A stretch of DNA of 64,000 nucleotides from an uncultured Lachnospiraceae bacterium. Lineage in GTDB: Bacteria; Bacillota; Clostridia; Lachnospirales; Lachnospiraceae. Location: the NCBI GenBank assembly GCA_902786515.1, contig CADADA010000011.1, positions 1-64,000 on the forward strand, read 5' to 3'. Numbering within the stretch: position 1 is the stretch's first letter; each line of letters begins with the position of its first letter. Shown in pieces: positions 47,574 to 58,017 of this stretch. A program made the translations under genes and the position numbers. The notes below the pieces were generated by a model. That model saw nothing but the letters and a program-made list of their open reading frames with translations. It did no database searches and was not told where the DNA came from.

Positions 47574-48058
47574 GTACATCGAATAATAAGTAACTGATAT
47601 ATTTGGTTGATTATGAGTATTCATACATCTGCAACAGTGGGTTTTACGTACAATTTTCAATTTTTCTATGATAGATACGTAGGGATAATCTATGTTACGT
47701 ATAATTTTGGGGTTTTTAGAATATCGTACGTAGTAAATGACGGAATCCTACGAATCATTTTGAGGTTTTTACAAAATGATTCGTAGTAACCAGTAGAATC
47801 TTACGAATCATTTTGAGGTTTTTATAAAATGATACGTAGTAACCAGTAGAATCCTACGAATCATTTTGAAGTTTTTATAAAATGATACGTAGTAACCAGT
47901 AGAATCCTACGAATCATTTTGAAGTTTTTATAAAATGATACGTAGTAAACAGCGAAATCCTACGAATCATTTTGAAATTATCAGAAAATCATACGTAAGA
48001 GAAGCCGCCCCCACGGATTTAGCTGTGTAACGTGTCAGTTATTTATCATTCGATGTAA
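47574..48058 (-). repeat. Hairpin-array element, copy B (inverted relative to copy A)
   Basis: On the minus strand this has the same plan as 16171-16622: the left module TTACATCGAA then GACACGTTACACAGC, an array of 53-bp hairpin units, and a right module ending in TTATTATTCGATGTAC. On the plus strand the units begin GATACGTAG (or a variant) at 47674, 47725, 47778, 47831, 47884 and 47937, so there are six against five in copy A. The four from 47778 are nearly identical. An 18-bp direct repeat, TAGTACATCGAATAATAA, occurs at 47572-47589 and again at 48059-48076. The element ends only ~40 bp before gpr, so the gpr promoter must lie in or beyond it. Confidence 0.85.
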
Positions 48059-48099
48059 TAGTACATCGAATAATAAATAGGAGTGATTGGAGGATTAGT

Positions 48100-49026
48100 G
48101 TGAATAAAGCAATAAGAACGGACCTTGCATTGGAAACAAGAGAGAGTTTTGAAGAAGACAATGTAGAGATTAAGGGAGTTGAAGTCAGTGAAATAATGAG
48201 ATGTGATAATCGGATAAAAGTGACCACCGTTAATATAAAGACTAAAAAAAGTGCAGCCCTTATGAAAAAACCTGTGGGCAGGTATATCACACTAGAGGTA
48301 GAAGGACTTGAAGATAATACAGGCATGGAATCACTTGACAGGATATCAGCTGTAGTAAGCGAATATATCAGAGAATTGATTCCGGTAAAGGATAACACAA
48401 AAATATTGGTGGTTGGACTTGGAAACAGAGATGCAACGCCGGATTCATTAGGACCTAAGACAATTGATAAAATTGAAATCACAAGAAATTTTGAGGAAAT
48501 ATATGGAAAGAACAGATGGGAGATTAGTTCGATAGCGCCGGGAGTAATGGCAAAGACCGGTATGGAAAGTGTTGAAATTATCAAAGGAATTGTTGAAGAG
48601 ACCTCGCCGGATGTTGTCATTGCAATTGACTCACTCGCGGCAAGGAGTGTAAAGAGACTGAATAGTACGATTCAGCTTACAGATACGGGAATCAACCCGG
48701 GGTCAGGAGTTGGAAACCACAGACATGGTCTGGATAGTGAGAGTGTGGGGTGCAAGGTAATTGCGATAGGTATACCTACCGTTGTGGATGTGGCAACAAT
48801 AATATGGGATACCATGGAAAGCCTGATAGAGATGTTTTCGATAAATAAAGCCTACATGGAATTAGACGAGAGTGAGCAGTATGAATTTATAAGAGAAATT
48901 GCGTCTCCGAAGATGAAAGCACTATATGTTACACCGAAAGACATTGATGAAGATATACAGCGTATGGGAATGGTTTTGGCAAAAGCATTGAATGATATAT
49001 GGAAAAACAGGAATGAAACCTGTTAG
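48100..49026 (+). CDS. gpr: Germination protease (spore endopeptidase)
   Basis: The 308-residue GPR degrades small acid-soluble spore proteins at germination. It is recognised by the propeptide-end RTDLALE, GLGNRDATPDSLGP and the INPGSGVGNHR block. It is made as an inactive zymogen in the forespore. GTG 48100 follows GGAGG. It lies directly before spoIIP, as in Bacillus, and shows the host is a spore former. Its upstream region is occupied by hairpin-array copy B. Confidence 0.95.
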   Translation: MNKAIRTDLALETRESFEEDNVEIKGVEVSEIMRCDNRIKVTTVNIKTKKSAALMKKPVGRYITLEVEGLEDNTGMESLDRISAVVSEYIRELIPVKDNTKILVVGLGNRDATPDSLGPKTIDKIEITRNFEEIYGKNRWEISSIAPGVMAKTGMESVEIIKGIVEETSPDVVIAIDSLAARSVKRLNSTIQLTDTGINPGSGVGNHRHGLDSESVGCKVIAIGIPTVVDVATIIWDTMESLIEMFSINKAYMELDESEQYEFIREIASPKMKALYVTPKDIDEDIQRMGMVLAKALNDIWKNRNETC

Positions 49027-49069
49027 TGGTTAATATATTAGTAGAGCAAATATGTGGAATGGAGAGTGG

Positions 49070-50191
49070 ATGGTGGAGAAAAAATGGACAAATTATGGAC
49101 TGATTTTAACAATATGTATATTGGCAGGATATCTGTTTATGAACAGATATTCTGATAATATCAAAACTCAGATAGATGCATGGATTTTGAAAACGCCCGA
49201 AAAATATTATCTTACGTATATATATGCAAAGGAAGAAGATAATCATAAATCAATACTAAAAACTCCTTTTGATCTGTCAATGGAATATATGGAAAATCAC
49301 TACGTTGAAACACTACCGGAGCCTGATCAGAACGATTATACCGATGAAATCGCGGTTGAATACACATTGAAAGAAAACGGTGAATCAGAGGAACCGGCAA
49401 AAGAAATAACAGAACCGGCATCGCATGCTGCGGTTGACATATCATCATTGAATTTTGAAACACTTATGAGCCGTTACTATACAGTAACATCAGCTACAAA
49501 AGTATATCCTGAAGATTTCAATGTTCCAGAGATGCTGGCGACGGATATGAGAATGTCACATGATAACAGCACGCCTCAAATATTGATATATCATACTCAT
49601 GGACAGGAGGGATTTGCAGACACTGTTGAGGGGGATGAATCTACAAGGATTGTCGGAGTGGGTACATATTTGACGGAATTATTGCAAAACCGCTATGGAT
49701 ATAATGTTATTCATGTGACAGATTCATATGATCTGGTAGATGGAAAGCTTGATAGAAGCAAGGCGTATGATTATGCTTATCAGGGAATAAGCAGGGTACT
49801 GGAAGCAAATCCGTCGATTGAGGTAGTGATTGACCTTCACAGGGACGGAGTGAACGAAAATCTGCATCTGGTGACAGAGGTAAATGGTAAGCCTACTGCG
49901 CAGATTATGTTTTTTAACGGCATGAGCAGACTTGCAAGTGGTGAAGAAATATCATATTTAAATAATCCAAACAGGAGTTATAATCTTGCATTCAGTCTTC
50001 AAATGAAATTAAAAGCAGAGGAATTTTTTCCGGGATTTACAAGAAAGAATTATTTGCAGGCATATGAATACAATCTGCAGGTCAGACCAAAGGCGATGCT
50101 TATAGAAGCCGGAGCACAGACAAATACTGTACAGGAAGAAAAAAATGCGATGGAGCCGCTTTCTGAGCTGCTGCATATGGTTCTTCAGTGA
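49070..50191 (+). CDS. spoIIP: Stage II sporulation protein P
   Basis: The ~373-residue amidase/endopeptidase acts in forespore engulfment. It has an N-terminal transmembrane anchor (~9-26), a variable linker and the catalytic domain with LIYHTHGQEGF, VVIDLHRDGV and MLIEAGAQTNTVQE, carrying zinc-binding His and Glu. With SpoIID and SpoIIM it thins septal peptidoglycan. ATG 49070 (or GTG 49073) fits the GGAGAG at 49061; ATG 49052 lies before it. Confidence 0.93.
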   Translation: MVEKKWTNYGLILTICILAGYLFMNRYSDNIKTQIDAWILKTPEKYYLTYIYAKEEDNHKSILKTPFDLSMEYMENHYVETLPEPDQNDYTDEIAVEYTLKENGESEEPAKEITEPASHAAVDISSLNFETLMSRYYTVTSATKVYPEDFNVPEMLATDMRMSHDNSTPQILIYHTHGQEGFADTVEGDESTRIVGVGTYLTELLQNRYGYNVIHVTDSYDLVDGKLDRSKAYDYAYQGISRVLEANPSIEVVIDLHRDGVNENLHLVTEVNGKPTAQIMFFNGMSRLASGEEISYLNNPNRSYNLAFSLQMKLKAEEFFPGFTRKNYLQAYEYNLQVRPKAMLIEAGAQTNTVQEEKNAMEPLSELLHMVLQ

Positions 50192-50319
50192 GAAAATTAT
50201 GTTGACATAAAAATGAAAATATAGTATCGTATATACTTGGGCACTTTAGTTATATACATGTGCCACATTAATACTATTATACGCATAACGAATGGACAAC
50301 ATGAAAGGAGAGAAAAATT
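50192..50319 (+). promoter_or_regulatory. Leader region of the protease gene
   Basis: TTGACA (50202-50207) with TATCGT at 17 bp gives a plausible promoter. A short stem GGCAC/GTGCC (about 50240-50264) lies in the leader, before a strong AAAGGAGAG ribosome binding site. Confidence 0.4.
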
Positions 50320-53300
50320 ATGCGAAAGAAACTAAGAAGTCTTGCGATGCTTATGGCATTGACGATGACGATATCATCATTTGGCGATATCAATTACGTT
50401 AAAGCTAAAGCAGACGACAGACAGGCATCTTCAGAATTTTATTTGTACGCTGAAGATGAAGAGGGAAATGTGAAAAAGATTGCAGCAGATGAGCTGACAG
50501 GTGATGTCATCGTAGATGACGAGACGGAGGAACCTGACATCAGTTCATTAAGCGATTACTACGAGGAAGTAAGTGATGCACTGGGATATGAGGAGGATTC
50601 AAAAGTGACATCAGATGCGGCATCATTGCCATCCTCAGTAGATAACACTTTAAATGACAGCTTTCCTGTGATAGGAAATCAGGTCGGAGGCAGTTGCGGA
50701 TGCTGGGCAGATGTCTACTATACGGCTACAAACACGCTAAATAAGGCAAGAGGAACAAAGGCAAAGAAAAACGGAGCAAATATTGACAGTAATGTAATGT
50801 CTCCGGAATTTGTCTACAATCAGACAAGAATCACAGAGGGGACAGGTGGAGGAACATATTCTTCACATAATGGCAATTTTCTGCTTAAGTATGGATCACC
50901 GTCATTAGACAAGGTTGTGATATCAGGTAAATCCGGATGGTCAGATACATGGAATCCTACAGAAGAAGTGTGGAAGACAGCCATGGAAAATCGTCTGACA
51001 TCTTATTCAACCTTAGATATCACAAAGGGTTCTGATGATACATACGATACAAGAGTAAAAGAACCGAATGATGCTTCACTTGATTTAGTAAAGAGTGCAT
51101 TAAATGATGGTGCAGTATTATCATTTTCAACCTATGTGTATACATGGCATGACAAAACGATAGAAGATGGTGTTCACAAGGGAGAGCCTATCTATTATGA
51201 AAGCGACACCAATTACATGGATGAATTGAATGAAAGTTACGGAAGCCATAGAATGACAATCGTAGGATATGATGACAGCATCTGGTGTGATATAAATGAA
51301 GATGGCGTAAAACAGCAGGCAGAGCTTGGAGCTTTTAAGATTGCAAACTCATGGGGAACAAATGGCAGCTTTTGGTGGACAAACAATAAAACCGGTAAAA
51401 GAGTGTTGTTTTTTGATATGACAAACGGAGGATGCCATTGGATTTCATATGATTCTATTAATAAAGTATCAGCTGTCAGCGGTGTCGCAGCGTCTTCAAC
51501 AAGAAGATGCATATTTACTGAATATCCAAGGCTATATACTGTAAAGGCAGGACAGGAATATAAAACACCAAATCTGTATCTGACAGCCACACTTAATACA
51601 GGTGCAAGAAATCAGATAGGATATCTGAATGTTGACGTTTATAAAAACGGCTCGCTTGTCGGAAGTAAGAATATGAGCGAGATTTTTGAAAGATACAACT
51701 TCCATGAAACAGATTTATATGGAAATACTTCCGGATATAAGGATGGTACAGTTGCACTTGATATTTCAGATGTTGTGAGTGGTCTTACAGAAGGTAATTA
51801 TCAGGATTATACTTTTAAAGTCAGAATAAATGACAATACATCTGATGATAAACAGTTGTTGGTTAGAGATATGTGTATCAAGAATTCAGAGGGAAAAGTT
51901 CTTGAAGCATTAAAGTCATATGATAGGAACACTGGTTTAAATGGTGCAGCATATACTTTTGAACTTGTGCAGGTAGATGCTCCGGTGATACAGTCACTTA
52001 CACCTTCAATAGAATGTGAGAAAGTAACAGAAGGAGCTGACGTAACATTTACGGCAAATGCCTCATCTTACGGAAGTCTTGAATATGAGTTTGTATTAAG
52101 ATACGATTTGAATACACAGGTTGTGCAGAACTATAGCACATCCAACAAATTTACATGGACTACAAAACATTCAATGTATCCTACAGAACTTACAGTAAAT
52201 GTAAAGGATACACAGACCGGAAAAATTTCATCAAAGACAATAGTGTACAGGGTAAATGCTAAGCCATATATCACCGGTATTAAGATGGCTCCTAAGCAGA
52301 TGAAACTTGGTGAACAGGCACAGTTTATAATTTCCGGAGGTGGCGGAACAGGACAGTTATACAGAAAATATGAAGTAAGCTATAATGGTGGAGCGTATAC
52401 TGTATTCCGCACAGGTGTTACCAATGGAGATGTATATTGGAAACCGGATAAAACGGGTGACTACACCATAAGATATACTTTGTATGATGAAAATAATGTA
52501 AGCGTATCACAAGAGTATCCTTGTACGGTGATTTCAGAAAATCTTACAGAAATATATTACTCAAATGATTCGTGGACACAGGCATATATTCATTACAAAA
52601 CTGAAAACGGAACATGGACAGACGTACCTGGTGTGCTTATGCAGAGTGATTCAAGTCAGACAGGCTATACATGGAAATATGAGATAGATTTAGGAGACAA
52701 CAATAGTGAATATGTTGATGTTTGCTTCAACAACGGTTCAGGTTCATGGGATAGCAGAAATGCGGCTAATTACAGACTTACAAAGGGAACATGGGGCATT
52801 AAAAATGGTGAAATAAACCAGCTTGGATTTAATGCATCATTAAGCCTTGAAAAGAGTTCTCAGAGCTATAAGGATAAGATAGTGGCAACAGTAAACGCAA
52901 CAGGTGGAAGAGAATCATATTCATATGATTATAATGTTTATAGAGACGGAGTGCTGATTGATAGTAGAAAATCTGTTAGTAGCAATACATGTGAAATATC
53001 TGCATACATAACCGGTAGCTACAAGTTTGAAGTAGTTGTTAAGGATTCGACAGGTAAAACCGTTACGGCTGAGAATACAATCAATGTAGAGGCATTCAAT
53101 TTCACATCAATAAACGCAAGTCAGTCAGAAGGAAAAGTTGGAGAGCAGCTTACATTTAATGTAGTGGCAGCCAGCGAGATGTTGTATAAGAATAACCTTA
53201 ATACACGTAGATGGGAAGTATATAATGCTTCAGGAAACTGTATTTATACATATTCAAATATTTACAATAGCTTTAACTGGACACCGACAGCGGCTGGGCA

Positions 53301-53661
53301 GTATACAATAAAGTGCTTAAGTACAGACGTTAATGGAGAAAATGCGCAAATCAGCATGAATATTAACGTTAAGGCAAATAATACTGTGACTGTATATTAT
53401 AGCAATAGTAATTATAGCAGTGCAAACATTCACTATCAGGTAGGATATGGTTCATGGACAGATGTACCTGGTGTTGCGATGAATGCAAGCGACAGAAGTG
53501 AATATACATGGATGTATACGATTGAGCTGGGAGACAGCGATAGTGCAAATGTATGCTTCAATGAAAATGGAAATAATTGGGATAGCAGAAATGCACAGAA
53601 CTACCAGGTTTATTCCGGAAACTATGCCATTGTAAATGGTAATGTTATAAATCTGGATTAG
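50320..53661 (+). CDS. Secreted papain-like (C1) protease with two CBM25-like starch-binding modules
   Basis: The 1113-residue exported protein has a signal peptide (~1-30), an acidic pro-region (~35-105) and a papain-type domain (~105-370). The catalytic Cys128 is in SCGCW, His310 in GSHRMTIVGYD and Asn343 in ANSWG. Beta-sandwich regions follow, including Ig-like repeats. Two CBM25-like modules lie at ~745-836 and ~1023-1113 (YYSN-W--A-IHY, WTDVPGV-M, CFN--G--WDSRNA-NY). CBM25 binds starch. A protease carrying starch-binding modules is unusual; it may cut proteins on starch granules or mature surface proteins. The VWA gene starts 38 bp downstream, so the two form an operon. Confidence 0.85.
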   Translation: MRKKLRSLAMLMALTMTISSFGDINYVKAKADDRQASSEFYLYAEDEEGNVKKIAADELTGDVIVDDETEEPDISSLSDYYEEVSDALGYEEDSKVTSDAASLPSSVDNTLNDSFPVIGNQVGGSCGCWADVYYTATNTLNKARGTKAKKNGANIDSNVMSPEFVYNQTRITEGTGGGTYSSHNGNFLLKYGSPSLDKVVISGKSGWSDTWNPTEEVWKTAMENRLTSYSTLDITKGSDDTYDTRVKEPNDASLDLVKSALNDGAVLSFSTYVYTWHDKTIEDGVHKGEPIYYESDTNYMDELNESYGSHRMTIVGYDDSIWCDINEDGVKQQAELGAFKIANSWGTNGSFWWTNNKTGKRVLFFDMTNGGCHWISYDSINKVSAVSGVAASSTRRCIFTEYPRLYTVKAGQEYKTPNLYLTATLNTGARNQIGYLNVDVYKNGSLVGSKNMSEIFERYNFHETDLYGNTSGYKDGTVALDISDVVSGLTEGNYQDYTFKVRINDNTSDDKQLLVRDMCIKNSEGKVLEALKSYDRNTGLNGAAYTFELVQVDAPVIQSLTPSIECEKVTEGADVTFTANASSYGSLEYEFVLRYDLNTQVVQNYSTSNKFTWTTKHSMYPTELTVNVKDTQTGKISSKTIVYRVNAKPYITGIKMAPKQMKLGEQAQFIISGGGGTGQLYRKYEVSYNGGAYTVFRTGVTNGDVYWKPDKTGDYTIRYTLYDENNVSVSQEYPCTVISENLTEIYYSNDSWTQAYIHYKTENGTWTDVPGVLMQSDSSQTGYTWKYEIDLGDNNSEYVDVCFNNGSGSWDSRNAANYRLTKGTWGIKNGEINQLGFNASLSLEKSSQSYKDKIVATVNATGGRESYSYDYNVYRDGVLIDSRKSVSSNTCEISAYITGSYKFEVVVKDSTGKTVTAENTINVEAFNFTSINASQSEGKVGEQLTFNVVAASEMLYKNNLNTRRWEVYNASGNCIYTYSNIYNSFNWTPTAAGQYTIKCLSTDVNGENAQISMNINVKANNTVTVYYSNSNYSSANIHYQVGYGSWTDVPGVAMNASDRSEYTWMYTIELGDSDSANVCFNENGNNWDSRNAQNYQVYSGNYAIVNGNVINLD

Positions 53662-53699
53662 TATAGTAGTTTTTAAATATGCTTAGAAAGGTAAAAAAG

Positions 53700-56600
53700 A
53701 TGACTATAAAGAAATTTGGAACAATACACAAAAAATTACTTGCATTTTTTCTTGCAATAGCTATGGTATTTACAAATATCGGTTTTACGACAAATGCAAA
53801 AGCTGATGAAGAAAAAATGGTTACGATATATCTTAAAGATAATTCCTTAGAAAAGTGGGTTGGAAATGACCATGCAAAAATTCAGTTAGTTGATAACTCT
53901 CATTATCATGAAAAATACTGGATGAGTGAAGATGAAGAAGGATATTGGTATGCAGTTGTTCCTGAAACAGCATATAACCTTACATTTAACAGGTTTGATG
54001 CAGAGGGAACAACGCAGTGGAATTCATGGAGTGCAGGTGGAAGAGACAGCAATAATACATATGTAGTTGATGGTGCTGAGTATGGACATTGGTATTATGA
54101 AGATGATACAGACGTTTTCCGTGCCGGAGATGTCATTTATCTTAACTTAAGGAATTTTACCGGTTGGGAAAATGATGGAGCACAGTTTTTTGTTGATTTT
54201 GGAGAAGGACATAATGTCTTAATGGACGAAGAAGTTGAGGAACATGTTTGGGCATATATTATTACTAAAAACGATGAAGGCTGCAAAAAACTTAAGTTCT
54301 TTAGAGGAAATGGTGAAGACCGATGGAATGATTCTGTTATTTTAAAAGCTAAAGATTTTAAAAATGATAAGAATTGTGTTAAGGTAACAGATTGGAACAA
54401 GCAGGGTGAAGTTTGCAAATATGAAGGCAGTATCAGCTATTTTAAAGATACAGATGGTGATGGAATGCCGGATTATTATGAAGCATTAAACGGAACAGAT
54501 AAATATGTGACTGATACAGATGCTGACGGATTAAATGATTGTCAGGAAATTATTACAGTACAGTCAGATTCTTTAAAAGCAGATTCTTTAGTGGAAGGCA
54601 CTCCTGACGGAGAGGTTGACCTTGATGAGGACGGACTTACAAACGTACAGGAAGTTCTGGCAGGCGCAAATGTGAGAAAAACAGATACAGACTAGGACGG
54701 ACTTAGCGATTACGAAGAAGTAATAACATATCTTACAAATCCTGCAGCCTCTGATACAGATGGTGATGGTTTAGATGATTTTGATGAAATTGCTATGTCA
54801 ATGGACCCGAATGACCCTGATACAGATGGAAATGGTACTCCTGATGGAGAAGAATACATATTACAGGATGTAAATGCAGACAGATACGAAGAAAACTTAA
54901 ATACAGACAATGCTGCACAGTTACAGTCATTAGTTGTATCAGCAAAGGGTAATGTAAACAGAAACATCAATGTAACTGAATACAACGGAGAATTAAAAGA
55001 CGATTCCAGAGTATTTGTTGGAAAAGTTATTGAGGTTTCAGATGCGGATATTAACGGTGGAAGCATCGAATTTAAGTTAGACAGCAATTACACGGTAAAA
55101 GATTACACATTAGATGGTGTAAATACAAACGGACTTTTAATCTGTTATAATGACGGAACAAATACAGTACCGCTTGCAACGGCATATGATAATGCGACAA
55201 GAACATTGAGTGCAGATATCACTGCAGCAGGAATTTATTTTGTATTTGATACCATCCGTTTTATGGAGTCAATGGGTATTAATTCATTGAACATCACTGC
55301 AGCAGATACATCTTCTTTAGCAGCAGATATAACAGATAAGATAAATGCACAGGCAGATATCGTATTTGTAATGGATACTACAGGTTCAATGATGTCATCA
55401 ATCAATAATGTAAAGAATAATATTCTTTCATTTGTAAATGAGTTAAAAGGTGAAAATATTGTTGCAAACTATGCATTGGTAGATTACCGCGATATCACAT
55501 GTGATGGAAGAAATTATACAAATGTAAGAAAGAATGGTATATTCGATTTCTTCAGTAACCCTGAGACTTTCAAAGCAGAGATTTCTAAATTGAAAGTATC
55601 CGGAGGAGGAGATAGAGCAGAGACAGCTATAGACGGGCTTGAAGTTGCCAGAAGACTGGAATATAGAAAGACAGCACAGAAATTTATAATCTTAGTAACA
55701 GATGCTGATTACAAGGTAGATAATAACTATGGCATTGAATCTATGGATGAGATGACAAATTTATTCGTAAATGATGATATCAATGTTTCAGTTATTTCGA
55801 GCAACACATATGAGAAAGATTATAATGGCCTGTATACAAGAACCGGTGGTGTTTTTGCTAATATCAGGGGTAATTTTAAAGACCAGCTTTCAAAAATTGC
55901 TGACATGATTAAAAACAAGACAAATGACGGTTACTGGGTTGCCTTAAATGGTCTTGTTCCTAAGATTGTTAAGATAAACGCAAAACCTGAAGCAGACAGC
56001 ACAGTGGATACAGATGGAGACACAGTTTGTGATTTGGATGAGCTCGGAAGTGTTGCACCTGCTAAAATGTTTTCTGTAAACAGCATGTTGCACATGTTAG
56101 GTTTAACAGGTGATTATTCAGAAGAAGACATCCCGGTATATGAGTATATCAGCAATCCTGTTGATGTAAATACTGACGGTGACGGACTTGATGATGCACT
56201 TGACAATGAACCTAGAAATCCGGAAGTTCACAGCTTTGTAATCTATGAGTCAGAGTCAAATGACACAGATTTAAAAGCATTTAAAGACAGCGAATTAAGA
56301 AGAGACAATGAGTCATCAGAGATTCCTGCATCATATCGTTATGCAGACTGCACGCAGTCAGAATTACTGGATTTAGAACAGATTAACAGAACAGATTATT
56401 TCACAGCCTCAAAGGATGCACTTGCATTTAGCTGGAAATATCTTGTTACATTTAATACATTTACAAATAATGATTTAAGAGATGCAGTTTTAAGCATGAC
56501 TGATAAATTTACATCAGGTAATGGCGATGACTATGAAAACGATGCACTTAGTGAAGCAATAGCAAATCATGAAAATACTACAGCATACACAAATGGAGTA

Positions 56601-56999
56601 AAAGACTGTATAGATGAACTCCTTGCAGAAAATGGCGGAGATATGAAGTCTCTTAAGTATGATAAGGAAAACAGAAGTACACTTCCATTAGTTGCAAAGA
56701 TGACAGATAATGACAGCACAAAGAACCTGCCTGTTTACAATGAAATGATAAACGGACTCGGACTTAGTGTAGATGACTTGTATGGTAATAAGATAGAAGT
56801 TACATCTTTCAAGAAAGATGGAGACAGCTATGAGTATACTTTACATTATACTTTGTATGATATCTACGGCATGGGTGAGCTTTCAGAGAAGCCATTTACC
56901 ATGTCTTTAGGATATAACGCAAGATACGTTATGCAGCATTATGACGCATTTGACGGAGAAAATGTTCCATATATTACATACATGGAATTTGACAAATAA
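53700..56999 (+). pseudogene. Secreted VWA-domain protein split by an in-frame amber codon
   Basis: One continuous reading frame (~1100 codons) is broken by TAG at 54693-54695. The N-terminal part has a signal peptide (ends NAKA near residue 36), two ~90-residue beta domains possibly of carbohydrate-binding type, and Ca-binding DTDGDG-type repeats. The TAG falls inside a repeat (DTD-stop-DGLSDYEE), and the repeats continue after it. The second part has a VWA domain with a MIDAS-like DTTGSM near 55370, another DTDGDT-type repeat and an alpha/beta C-terminus. No anchor is seen. ATG 53700 follows AGAAAGG. Amber read-through, a recent mutation or a sequencing error are all possible; the second half also has ATG 54795. 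Confidence 0.8.
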
Positions 57000-57018
57000 T
57001 AAATAATATATTGTCATA

Positions 57019-57066
57019 AAAAAAGAGGTTGAACACTAATTATTAGTGAACAACCTCTTTTTTTAT
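57019..57066. terminator. Bidirectional intrinsic terminator
   Basis: AAAGAGGTTG pairs with CAACCTCTTT, with an inner ACTAAT/ATTAGT stem, between the converging VWA gene and the secreted protein gene. Confidence 0.92.
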
Positions 57067-57083
57067 ATCTTTTTCTACCTGTT

Positions 57084-57854
57084 TTATTTAGAGGTTTTTT
57101 TACAGATAAATTTTGTTCCTTTCATTGTGTAATCATAGCATTTTTTAATCGATGCATTTTTGCTTCGTTTGATAGTATTTCCTGTTGTAACTTTTCCATT
57201 GAATACAAGTGCTTTAGATGCGGAAGTATATTTTGTGGCCCAAATAAAAATAGGTGCACCCTGTTTTTGTACGGCAGCATATTCACCGGAATCTGACTGT
57301 TCATATGTTTCATATTCACAACCATAGGAGGTGACTGTACATGTCTTTGAAATTGACAGTCTTGATGCTGATTTCTCAGCTCCAAGAAAGATGCCGCAGC
57401 CAAAGATGCCCTTATTGACTTTCTTTTTGTTCAACACGATAGAACCACTTCCTGCAATAGTAAGATTACCATTGTAGCTGTCTCCATATGCACAAACATA
57501 TCCTAATTCATTTTGACCATTGAGTTTTAATGTGAAATCAGAACCCATCATATTGATTTGTATAAAAGCATAAGAATTTTTGAAATTCTTAAGGCTTAAT
57601 GTGTTAGTTTTTTTGTTGTAAGTAATGCCTGACACTTTTCCGGTTTTGATCCCCTCCTTTTTCAAATTATCACAAGCATAAAGATATGTTGTCTCAACAG
57701 ATTCATCAAGTGATGCGACAGAAATATGAGCCCATGACGAATCTGATGTATCAGGTCCCTTGGTGCTCGCTGCCTGTGTGGTTTCAGTGTTTCCAAAAGC
57801 AATCGCAATCAATAAGACTGCAAAAATAGATGATAGTAACATTTTTCTCTTCAT
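57084..57854 (-). CDS. Secreted protein of unknown function, beta-helix-like
   Basis: The 256-residue product has a signal peptide (MKRKMLLSS through TTQA, ~28 residues). The body has short repeating beta strands (TLSLKNFKNSYAFIQI, FTLKLNGQNELG, NLTIAGSGSIVLNKK, RLSISKTCTVTSYG), the spacing seen in right-handed beta-helix or carbohydrate-binding-domain surface proteins. No catalytic motif is seen. ATG 57854 is preferred to TTG 57875 because GAAAGGA and GGTGA lie just upstream. It converges on the VWA gene. Confidence 0.7.
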   Translation of the reverse strand: MKRKMLLSSIFAVLLIAIAFGNTETTQAASTKGPDTSDSSWAHISVASLDESVETTYLYACDNLKKEGIKTGKVSGITYNKKTNTLSLKNFKNSYAFIQINMMGSDFTLKLNGQNELGYVCAYGDSYNGNLTIAGSGSIVLNKKKVNKGIFGCGIFLGAEKSASRLSISKTCTVTSYGCEYETYEQSDSGEYAAVQKQGAPIFIWATKYTSASKALVFNGKVTTGNTIKRSKNASIKKCYDYTMKGTKFICKKTSK

Positions 57855-57960
57855 AAGTTCACCAAATCCTTTCAAAAAAGTTATACTTATATATCGGATA
57901 AACGCCGTTGATTATCAACTGTATAATGATGTTTATTTCACAGGGTAAAAATGTCTTTTG

Positions 57961-58017
57961 TTGTCAAGATAAAATAAATATTGTATAATTACAAAAAAAG
58001 TGTAAAGGGGGTTTTTT
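57961..58017 (+). promoter_or_regulatory. Intact promoter of the decayed Abi gene
   Basis: TTGTCA (57961-57966) and TATAAT (57984-57989) are exactly 17 bp apart, followed by AAAGGGGG and ATG 58018. The promoter has survived although the gene is broken. Confidence 0.65.

Noticed and set aside
47674..47990. Possible CRISPR array on the minus strand
   Set aside because: Same reason: the units are contiguous near-identical copies with no spacers.
53700..54695. Dockerin domain suggesting an amylosome
   Set aside because: The DTDGDG-type repeats look like calcium-binding TSP3-like repeats rather than a paired-loop dockerin with its helix pattern; no cohesin is seen in the window.
54795..56999. 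VWA part as an independent gene starting at 54795
   Set aside because: No ribosome binding site or signal peptide at that ATG, and the repeat motif continues in frame across the TAG; better read as one interrupted gene.
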